A stretch of 64,000 nt of DNA from Molanna angustata (Eukaryota > Arthropoda > Insecta > Trichoptera > Molannidae): positions 7,597,486 through 7,661,485 of the forward strand of contig OY754964.1 of NCBI GenBank assembly GCA_963576475.1, read 5' to 3'. The notes beneath the pieces were generated by a model. The model did no database searches, was not told the DNA's origin, and saw nothing but the letters and a program-made list of their open reading frames with translations. Shown one piece after another: positions 41,080 to 53,200 of the stretch (positions are counted from its first letter, which is position 1; each line of letters opens with the position of its first letter). The translations under genes were made by a program, and so were the position numbers.

Positions 41080-43150
41080 ACGTTATTGTTATATTGGTAT
41101 ATAAATGTTTTATGAATAGTCAAGAATATAAGTGCTTATACTGTGTTTTAGTTATGTAATGTTTTTACCACAGTATAAGGAAATATTATGAATAAGACTG
41201 TAAGTATTTTATTATTATATTGACATAAAGAAACAGTACAGAATATATAATAAATAATTGTCTACTAAGTGTCTGCAGTTTACCTACCAAGAAAATATAT
41301 ATGATATACATGCACGTTTAACGGCTATGTAGAAGGATTCAAGAAAATGTGTTGAGTGAAAATGTGTTAGAAAGAATAAAGAAAAATTAGAGAAAGTATG
41401 TCAAAGTTAATTAAGATAAAAAAGAGAAAGGCAATTGTGGTTTCACTGGATTCATGAATCCAGGCCCACGAGCACAGGCGAACAGAGTACCAGCCAGAAT
41501 AGGCGAGCCACATGGGCTTGCAACCATGTATGCGGGATTAAGGGGCCCCTTTATGACTCAAGTCATGCTCACCAATCTCCGACCGATACTCCAATCCAGT
41601 GGTACTCTTAAATCAGTGAAACTAACCCGTAATGAAGTGATGAGTAAATAGATTGTGTTGAGGCTTTAGAATATTTTTTATTGAGTAATATCCGAAGCAC
41701 AAAATCGTTTAGAAAAGCTATTCTATGAGACCCGACCCCGGATGAACTGAGATAGAGGGGCAAAAAAATATGTCAAATCACCACAAAATACATTCTAATT
41801 TACACATTCATATGGCAATAATTGAAAACAATATGGAAAAACTGATCATTAATTTTTTTTGCATATCTTATTAACACAAACTTTTCTGATAAACTTTGAC
41901 GTTTTTCCCAAGTTTAAATTTGTTTCTACGTATTGACCAAACATATTTACTATTTTCAAATATATAAATATTCTTCTACCCAATACTTAGTTTGTGTTCT
42001 CTTATCTGAACTTCCGCAAGTAGATAACATCCATTTTTTTTTTATATTCTTTTTCTTAAACAGGGGGACGGATACATGATGCAATAATTTGTTTGATTTA
42101 GAAAATTATTTACTTACATACGTCACAATGTTTAGATTAGATAATCCAACAATTTGTTGATTCAAATTATTTGTAAAAGTGTATCGTATGAATTAACAAT
42201 CGACACTACATCACTATGTGCGAAGGCATCTTTGAATGTTGGTCGTCATGGTTTCTAGCATTCTAATGCCATCTCAATATTTATATTATCCTTTATAGGA
42301 CCAGTATTTTTAGCAATTTCATTTAATGAATGTTATGTTTTAGTGCTTCACATGATATCTGCATTTGTATGTTTTTGTTTTATTAGTATTATTTATGGAC
42401 ATTCAACAATATATATTTTAGCAAATGTACTATTCAAATATATTATTAAAATAATATAGATTGTACTTAGTTCATAACTAGAATAAATGATTGAATAAAT
42501 TAAATTGTGAACAAATTCTAGTGATATCAGATTCCAACATCTAAAATGCAGTTAAATTTATTTATTATAAAAACTAACAGTTTTTTAAATTGAAATTATT
42601 GTGAGGACTTTGAGGTTTACAAATTGATACATGGACAAAACAAGATGCAGATGAAAATAAAATCAATGCTGTAGTAATAAGATCCCTAAAAAGGAAAATT
42701 TATGATAGGACGATGGCAGAACGGTTGTGGAAAAGACTAACAATGCAGTAAACCTATTCTTGATTAATTTCATTCAACTGTAAAAACATTTGCTTTTTTT
42801 AAGGAATATATGAGGACGGATACGTACTTGTGTCAATGACATTTTCATTCATTTTAGAATAAAATGTGTATTGTTTAATTTTAAGAAACATTATTTATTG
42901 TTTCCGTTAAAAAATAGTGTGAAATGTTACAATAAAGACAGTATATAAAACAAAAAATATTGAATTCACATAAAAGCAATATCTATTTCTTTATCATGAA
43001 AGATGGCAACTTTGTAACCGGTATTCGTATCAAAATTCATTAGTAGATTGTAATAAATAAAATTGTTTATAATATGCCACAAAGCTGGCTTTGAAAATGT
43101 CAATAAGATATTTTGATGTGAATATTTTATTGTTATCTTGGTTTTTTTTT
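41080..43150. other. End of GMP synthase intron 1, no gene seen
   Basis: Mostly AT-rich. A 65-codon frame at 41454-41651 (MNPGPRAQANRVPARIGEPH...) sits on a GC-richer patch. It has no recognisable domain and is probably part of an unclassified repeat. Confidence 0.4.
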
Positions 43151-43175
43151 TCAGTGTTGGTGGTGTAAAACCGAC

Positions 43176-46100
43176 ATGTACAGTTCTAGCCCGGAGGGAA
43201 GGTATCGCAACACAAATGGAGGATCCCATGGTAATGATCGTATTGCCATCTTGGATGCAGGCTCACAGTATGGGAAGGTAACATTAATCGTGTATTAATT
43301 GATTTTTTTTATCAAAATGGAAGAACGTTAGTCAAAAAAGTTACTAAGATGTTGTTAACAAAGTTGTACCTAGCAAGATCATAATAATATCTGGATGTTT
43401 ACAACCCACTTAAGTAAGTGATATATATCCGATCATAGGCATTGCACCTCCGAACATCAGGAGTGAGGTCGCTGCGAATGCAGAGAGACATAAATAGGAA
43501 ACAGACCCTAGACATCCTTTGTTTGGTCACAAACCACCGGCAGCAAGACTAAAATCAAGGATAAGCTTCCTTAGAATTACATTCCCCCTAAAACTACCAC
43601 CAGATTGGGCAAGGAAAGATCTTTATCTTTGGCAAGCACAATACGGTGAAGATCGGGTCGACCTGTTGGAAAGTTTGAGACCGGGACACCAACTACCCTA
43701 CTTGACATGGAACATTTAATAAATTACGCGACAGTGTCTCCAGGTGCAAGGAGAACATGTTCAGATGGGTTATAAGGGTGGAAGAGGATGTCTTCTGCAA
43801 TTGCAGCAAGATTCAGACTGACGAACACCTCCTCATCTGTCGAGATATGCCAGTGAGGTGTGATACAGAAGACCTGATGATGGTCAATGACAATGCCGTT
43901 GCGGCTGTTGTATATTCTGGAGCGGGATGGCCTAGTTGTGAAGTGCTCGGACTCTTAAAGTAAGTTACAAGATCATAATGAGTTTGGTGCGATGGTCGCC
44001 AAACCCCCATTAGGAGTAACACAAGAAGAGTAAAACTAGCATAAAACTTTTATTTTGTAAGTAGAATTGATTGAGTTCACCCTGTGTTCCTGGGTCTAAC
44101 AATATATGCAGTCTCCTCTCGTTAACTTCTTCATCATCTTTGGTTTCACCTCCAATATGAATGCTTCGGTCTGCATGATATGTATAAATTATTGTGACCC
44201 ATGAATTGTTACATTATGAATTTCTCCATCACTAATTTGGGAAAAAGAATTTAAGCTTTTCTTGTGTATGTATTGTTTTCATCATGACGGTCACATACTC
44301 ATAAAATATTTTTATCTCAAAATGTCAGACATCTCAACATTTTGGGCTTTGTAGATTCTAATATTATTATCAATTCACAGTAAACCTTCAATATACACAA
44401 ACCAGTCGCTTCTTGAATTCTTTTATTAACTCAGCAGCCCGGCTGTGGAATTCTGTGTTTTCACCTTCTTACAACCCGGGTCTTTTTAAAACCCAAATTA
44501 ATATTTTCCTGAGCAGATTGCAAAACCCTCCCCAACACTATGTAACATTCTCATAATAAAAGAAGAAAAAGAATTCTCATAATCAGACAGTGTTGATCAT
44601 CTGCATCTCAACTTTAAATAACGTTTATTGATAAAAAAAAATTGTCTGATTATTAATCAAAGCTTTATTGATTGACCTTCATATAAATTTATAAATAGAA
44701 TTAACTTCGATCTTGTGAAGCTTTTCTTTGAAAGAATTAAATATTTACAATTTACGATAGTTTTAATGAATGTTTTCCAAAAACAATACTTCCTTTCTTA
44801 TGTATGCAAATTATAATTCTAAATATATCATAATTTCAGGTGATTGACCGTAAGGTACGGGAACTGTGTGTTGAGTCAGACATCCTACCGTTAGACACAC
44901 CAGCGTATCACCTCAAGGAGGCTGGATACGGAGGGCTGATCATTTCCGGTGGACCCAACTCTGTATATGCCGAGGATGCTCCCAGATACGATGCTGACAT
45001 CTTCAAAATAGGGCTTCCTGTTTTAGGTATGCTACATTTTTCTCCTTAATCTTTTTGAAATTCTTCTTGCACATATAGGGATACAGGTTGAAATGGCAGG
45101 ATACGTGGTACTTCTTTGTTTAATTGTCTACTCGGTGGTTATTATGAAATTCAATAGCAGCTTTGAAGCGAATGCTGTATAAATTGTCTTACAAAATTAA
45201 TAATAATTGATCTATTGATTATATTATTAGCAATCAGGAGAGTTACTTCTCATTTTTAATTTAATTCAGTTTATTTTTTTAATTGTAATGCTGGCAAACT
45301 TTCAAAGGTTTTTTCAAGGTAAAACAGAATCGAATATCATTTTTATAAACTAATCCTTGTTTGAGCATTGGCTATATGCATTTTTTTGCCATTTCTTCAA
45401 TTAATTTTCACCAAAATCAACAAGTCTTGCAATAGATTAGAAACAAAATGATCAAAAATATTATTGTAAATAAAAGTATCTTTACAATGTAAGGTATGAA
45501 TGTAAAATGTGCCAAGCATGCATTGTATGTGGTTACGTTATATTTTTTGTTTCAGGTATTTGCTATGGCATGCAAATGTTGAACAAAGAATTTGGTGGAT
45601 CAGTTCACCGAAAGGACACCAGAGAAGATGGCCAGTCGGAAATTGAAGTAGATACATCATGTCCACTTTTTAAGTAAGTTTTATTTTTCTTTCTGTCATA
45701 CAATAATTTTCTCTGTAACTTTTGAAATTGAAAGCTGTCAATTTTATTTTTACTCTCCATTACTATGGAACTTTTATGTGTCCTCTCTACAGCCCAAACT
45801 ATAAGTCCGATCGTAAATCGTTCATATTTACATCATATGTATAAAGTGCATAGGCCTAGAGCTGATTATTTTTCCATAGACAACCGTTAATTTCTTCTCT
45901 ATGATTTCATATTTTACATTGTATTTTTGTGGCGTCTCTACAACCCAAACCATAAGTCCAATTAAATTCATATTGATATCATATATGTAAAGTCCATAAA
46001 CATAGAGCTGATTAGTTTTCCATAGATATCAGTTAATTTCTACTCTATGATTTTCTTCTGTCAAAATGTTCTCACGATCTGGAAAATGAGATTTTTTATA

Positions 46101-48754
46101 TTGTTTGAATTTTTGTGATACAATAAAAATACACTCTTTTTAAAATGCATTCAGGGATTGTCAACCTTCAAAGAAAAAAATCTATGGTCTTTTATATCCA
46201 TGTAAAATAAAATGCATATTTGATAAATGTATATGTATAACAGAAGTAAAATAGCTTCTGTATGGGAAAACTGAGTGATCAACTTGATATTGATATTGTA
46301 GGTATGTGTCTTTATAGACAAATGTATATTTTTACTCTCCACGGTAATTGAATCGTGAGTTTTGAAAAGGGCGCAAGTCACATTTTTTATGAAATTGAGT
46401 TAAGTATGTGGCAACATTCTATTATGGGAGACGCATATTTTCACCGAGAATGGCGCAATTCTAACGATTAACTACTGAGATATGACATTGTCATTTTCTG
46501 CGTTGGTTTTGAAAAGAGCGGATGTCTGTGACATCGGCCCTTTTCAAAACAAACATCACGTGCATTCGGTGTAGTAGAATCTCGGTAGTCGAAATTGTCA
46601 AACCAGAAGAGTGCCTAAAAGTGAAAGAACGCATATTATCATTATTTATATAATCATTACGAAGACACGATCGTGTCTACTTGCCTGAACAGTACGAAAA
46701 TATGATAATCCAAAGTACCAATACCCACAAGTTTTCTGTGTACAAAGTAACAACAGAAGATATTATTGATTTTAAAACTTGGTGGCCTAAGTTCTACAAA
46801 AGAAACTGCCTGGACATTCAATCTCTGGGGAAGCTCGTCCCCAGAGACAAAAAGACGTACTTTAATATATCCATGTTTTACGAATTTCGTTACGATTACC
46901 AGAGAGATCAGGATTCGTCCAAGCCTCCGAGTTCATAGATAACTTTGTCAAATATGACTTCAAGTTATGTCACGGAAGAGAAAGTGTTGTATTACCTACC
47001 ACGAAAGCCTACGGGACACGTGTACCCATCAACGACAAAAAATAGAAGATACATAAAAAGTGATCATCCACATTCCACCTGAATACCAGGGATTTTACAA
47101 TGAAATAACTATCTGGCCATTCAAAAATACTAAAACTATGGACGTAGATGCTCCCTAAGTAAAGAAATGTTAATTTTATATAGAAATAATTTTTTTGATA
47201 TTATATACTTCAGTTTTATAAAAAAAACCAAGGTTTATTATTTAAATTTTCTTGTAAGTTTTGAGAAGGGCGCATGTCCCTGACCTTTCATTGAATTTTT
47301 TTAACACTTCCAATAGAAAAAAACTAAAAATAAGAAAGCATACATTATCATATTACATAGGTCTATAAATTTGCATTTACTATTTTATACCACTAATACA
47401 CTTTTTTTACAGGAGAAGGTTTTTTGTGTCTCCTGAAAAATTGTAACTCATGGACTTGTGCCCTTCTCAAAACTCACGATTCAATTATTTACTACAATCT
47501 TCCTCAAGGAGTAGGCAGTGAGAACCGAACACTGCATTCCTCTATCTTGACACATCCATCGCCTCATCAACATTGATTAATTGTCTCATACACATCAATC
47601 TCTCAACAAGTATCATGTAGAAAGTGCATACTATGATTTTCGTGACAATGTTTTTGTGTGTATGGTGTATTGTGAAACCTTTAGCCCTCTGGGAATCTAA
47701 TATTGGTTAAAGAATCTAATGGAAATGTACTCCGTAAAAATGCATTTAGGGATTGTAAACCTTTTAATAAGATAAAATGTACACTTGCTATGGTGTGGAG
47801 AGTTTAGTGTTGGCTACAACCTACTGTGGCAAAAATTGTGGCAGCCATTTACATGTATTATGTTTGTGTTTAGCCGCCTGGAATCCCGCGAGACTGTACT
47901 CCTAACACACGGTGACAGTGTGGAAAGGGTTGGGGAGAGATTGAAGGTTGCAGCTCGCTCTCACACAGAAATTGTGGCAGCCATTTACAACGAGCAACTC
48001 CGACTCTACGGAGTACAGTTTCACCCGGAAGTAAGATACTAACTATTGATAATCAAAAATGTGCCTCTGTGTTACGTTATTTATTTTATTGAACAAAGGG
48101 CAGCACACAGTACATGACAACATATGACATCGTCCCTCCTATGGCAAACTCATGAAACTAACATTTTTGACGAAAATGCATTTTTTGTGACATTTTAATC
48201 GTTTTCACAATAGCTACACTCTGGCAAAGTATTGAATCTGTAACATCTTCCATTAAGCTTAGAAAAAAAGTTAGCTGCGTTATAAAATGGATTTTACATA
48301 GAGTGTCAAAGTTTGTTTTTGTTCTCCTGTAAAATTTCTTTTTTGCAGATTCGCTAGTTTGCCATAGAAGGCACGACATGTACCCCTTACATACTATGTA
48401 TACATAATATCAAAATAAGACAGTAAATGAGTGTGATTTAGTGTTGTGGGTGCACGCATAAGAGAGAGTAGCAATGTGTATGTGTGTGTGAAAGAGAGAT
48501 GTACAAAAGGTTTTTGTGAGAGGGAGTGTATGTGTGTGAGTGCGTTGTGTGTGTGTTTACATGATTAACAAACATATACTGACAGATTCAAGTTGAGAAG
48601 AAAATATTTCTGAGGGTGGTTAGAATAAAATAATAAGTTGTTTTCCAACTGTCGATTTGTTCAGGAGAACTTTGTTCTCTTAACATATCGACAATGTATC
48701 AAGCCAGAATACGCGAGAATTGTATGGAGAGGTCTACTTTTTTCACGGTGTGTA

Positions 48755-48790
<36 letters not shown>

Positions 48791-50189
48791 CCTTATAACT
48801 TTTGATCCGCTCAATTTACAGAGCCTAAAATTTCAGAATATATAAACAGTTACAGGGCTACAAAACTTTTATACTCGGAATTTTGAATTTTTGTTTCAGT
48901 CAGGGGTTATCAACTTTTGAATTTTTATTTTATTTTTCCCTATATCTCAGAAACCATAATAGCTAGAACGCTGAAAATTGGTATAAACATAGACAAATAC
49001 AAAATCTCAAATTAGTTTTTTCAAAAAAATTCCAGGGTTTCTCAAACATTTTTTATTAAGAAAAGTATTTTTTTTATGATAAATTTATGAGTTTAACTGC
49101 CTATATTTCCATTTTTTTTAAAATATCGAAAAAAGCCGAAACACCCCAACTAGATAATTTAATTTTATATAAAAAATATTAACATTGTAGCAGTACATCT
49201 TAAATTTTTTTTAACAATTTTTATAAAAATTGAATTTAGTGACGACATCGCTTCATACAATTTGTATGGTAGTCACCTATACACAATATCAAAGAAGACT
49301 TAATAGTTTGATACTTCATCTCTAAATATACAATATACATATACCATCATGCTGTTTTCATATTCCGGGTAGGAAAAAAAGACTGACCTCCATACTATCC
49401 TATCTTGACTACCTAGGTACATGTGTTGTATAGAAAACTAAATATCATAAAATAATAAATAATTTGTATTTATGGGTTTGGTACTTATTCTTCAACTATA
49501 CATACTATCGCTGTCGACAGTTGGATCTCATGTGTTACATGCAACTAGTTTTTATAAAAATTGAATTTAGTGACGACATTGCTTCATACAATTTGTATGT
49601 CAGTCGCCTATACACAATATGTAAGAAGTTTTAATAGTTTGATAGGTACTTAATCTCCAAACATACATACAGAACCATCATGCTGTTTTCATATTCCGGG
49701 TAGGAAAACAGGACTGACCTCCATACTGTCCTATCTTGACATACATACCAACATGTGTTAAAATTTTCAATAATTTGGATTTATGGGTTAATAGTTTGAT
49801 TCTTATTCTTCAACTATACATACTATCGCTATCGACAGTTGGATCTCATGTGTTACATGCAACTAGTTAAGCCAAGATGCGTGTACGAAGGAAAATTTTG
49901 TATGTTGTAGTGGACTTTTTGCATGCTAATCCAACTGTCGATTCGTTCATGAGAATTCAATTCTCATAATGAATCGACATTATCCAACTGTCGATTTGTT
50001 CAGGAGAACTTTGTTCTCTTAACATATCGACAATGTATCAAGCCAGAATACGCGAGAATTGTATGGAGAGGTCTACTTTTTTCACGGCTTTTCCAACTTT
50101 GAAGTCAAAAAACACCAACTTAGAGGCTTCGCAGCATATATGTTCCATACACGGATTTACTCAGAATTCGGAGTAGAACATTTCGTGTA

Positions 50190-50223
<34 letters not shown>

Positions 50224-53200
50224 CCTTATAACTTTTGATCCGCTCAATTTACAGAGCCCAAAATTTCAGAATATATAAACAGTTATAGGCCTACAAAACT
50301 TTTATACTCAGAATTTTGAATATTTGTTTCAGTCAGGGGTTATCAAATTTTTATTTTATTTTTCCATATATCTCAGAAACCATAAAAGCTAGAACGCTGA
50401 AAATTGGTACAAACATAGAAAAATAAAAAATCTCAAATTAATTTTTTCAAAAAAATTCCAGGGTTTCTCAAACATTTTTTATTAAGAAAAATATTTTTTT
50501 TATGATAAATTTATGAGTTTAACTGCCTATATTTCCAAAACTTATACAATTATCGAAAAAAGCCGAAACACCCCAACTAGATAATTTAATTTTCTATAAA
50601 AAATATTAACATTGTAGTAGAAGATCTCAATTTTTTTTAACAATTTTTTTAAAAATTGAATTTAGTGACGACATCGCTTCATACATTTTGTATGGCAGTC
50701 GCCTATACACAATATGTAAGAAGACTTAATAGTTTGATACTTCATCTCCAAACATACATACCATCATGCTATTTTCATATTCTGGGTAGGAAAAAAGGAA
50801 CTTCCTCCATACTATCCTATCTTGACATACATACCTACATAATATAATATGTTGTATAGAAAACAAAATATCTGAAAATATTCAATAATTTGGATTTATG
50901 GGTTTATAGTTTGATTCTTATTCTTCAACTATACATACTATCGCTATCGACAGTTGGATCCCATGTGTTACATGCAACTAGTTATAATGTCACAATGTTA
51001 GATATAAGTTTGTTTTTGAATGTCATATGTGAGGCCAAAAATATGTGTTCGATTATTTTATTATTCTGTTACTTGGAGCGTTTTTGGAAGCATTTGTTTA
51101 ACAATTTTTGGAGAAGAAAAGTGACGTATGTGTTGTCCGGCGAATAGATGTATTGAATTTAATATTGGTAAGAATTTCATGGCATTCTATTTTACAATTT
51201 AGTATACTGTGAAGGAACATAAGGTCTGAAATTATGCGTCGCATGTTCAGAGATATTAGTAGGTTGGTTAGTATTGTTGCAGCGTTAACTTGAATATTTG
51301 ATGAATTTATTCTGAATTTGATTCAACGGGTGAATAAAAATCTTACACTCACTGGGGATTCCATATACTGACCTCTGACAAGAGAACAATATAAGGTTTT
51401 AAATGTATTAGGGTTTTTAAAGTATTTACTGATTCTAAATATAAAACCTAACATTTTATAAGATTTTTTTACTACGAATATGTTTGTCGAAGAGAAAAAT
51501 TCATAGCAATTTGTTTATTTCCAAAAGAATATTTTCTAAATACTGCATTTATTTTTAGGTGGATTTAACACCAAAAGGGAAACCCATCCTTTCTAACTTC
51601 CTTTTTGATATAGCCGGATTATCTCGGTCATATACACTCTCCAGTAGGAAGGAGGCTTGTATTAATTACATTAAGGAAACTGTTGGCAATAATAAAGTAT
51701 TGGTAAGTATATGCTTATTAATAGGGCATATAATGCTAAATCTAGTGACTAAAAAAATGATATATTAAAACTGCCTAATACACTATGAAGTTACGTATTT
51801 CGTAAGAGTAACTGTCACATGCGTTAAAAAGGGTTTATATGTGATTTAAATTATTTAAAACTCAAAACAAAACTGACTTGAAATGAAAAAACTATCTCAA
51901 ACTTTTACTTTGCTTTTATGTACTCTTCAAGCACATAAAAGGTTTATTTCTCTAATGCCCGATTTCCCCAAGGCTCCTTAACTTAAAAAATCACATTTAT
52001 GAACCACTTAGCGCAAAATTGCATTTCACCAAACAATCTTAGCCTCGCTTAGCGACGTCGGCGCATAAAATTTTAAGTGGCGGTCTCTAGTGGATTAACC
52101 GTCATAAGCGTCACTTAACGCGTTTGACAGATAGATATTTGGGTTACGATTTCGTCGCAGAGTTGTTTTATTATTGAATCTACTTTTTTTTTGTAAAATT
52201 TAAGTTATATTTTGTTTATTATCATCTTGGAAGATGGCTGGATTCGTGAAATCGTTGAATAGACATGCTCCATCCGTTTGTTTTGAAGTAATTGCCGTGT
52301 TTTTTGAAACTAATTCAATTAATTTAGTTTTTTCACTGGGGGTAAAATTTGTAGAACGATTCCTTGGTTTATCCATAATTATACTCTGCTAAATATTATA
52401 CTCTGATAAATATGCGCGTCCCGTGTCGAACGATCTCAACAATCAACAAGTGCGAAGCGAATAAACAGCCATGACAGCGAGTATATCCTAGGCGTACACC
52501 GATTTTTTAAACCAAACCTAAAAAAGTTTGGTAAAAATAGATTGGTTAGGTTTGTCTGTAGTTATAATTGCGGCTGGCATGAGCCAGTTGCATTTTATAT
52601 TAAAAAAAGTAACAAATATTAAAATAAAATAACTAAATTGGTGTGAATACTAAATAAACTGTCTGTACATGATGTGTCAAAAACAAAAACTGGTGTACAA
52701 ATAAGGCTACCCTGACAGCGAGCGCCGCTAGCGCCATCTGTTGGCGCCAGCGGCAATTACCTGTACTCATGAGATCAAAGTAGTACTTTTTTATAATTAA
52801 TTTATATATAGAGTAAAAATCGTGAAATTCACACGTAAGAATATTTTAATGATATTTTTATAGTTTATTATGTATTTCTTATTTGCATATTTTTTAAAGT
52901 AACGTTATCTTGAGTCCATATTCATGTTCACAGGAAACATAACAAAAACTAATCCTGACCTTAGCTTAGTGTGGCTGTTATTTGTTGGTGAAATGCAAAT
53001 TTATTAAATAAGCCACTTAAGGATTTAAGTTTCGAATGGGTACTTAGCTGATGTTCGATTTTGAGGGACCTTGGAGAAAGCGGCCGTAAGACATATAATT
53101 ATGGAGTAATTAAAAAAAAATGGATAAAAAAGGATATTTTTTTATTTGGAAATTTATGCTGAATTCTAAAATTGTGTGACGTACATTGACTAGAGAAATG

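Noticed and set aside
41454..41651. 65-codon ORF as a small gene
   Set aside because: No recognisable motif, no splice or promoter context, inside a long intron filled with repeats.
44840..45049. Separate small gene for a glutamine amidotransferase
   Set aside because: It is the second coding exon of GMP synthase; its 3' end runs into a donor at 45027 and phases match its neighbours.
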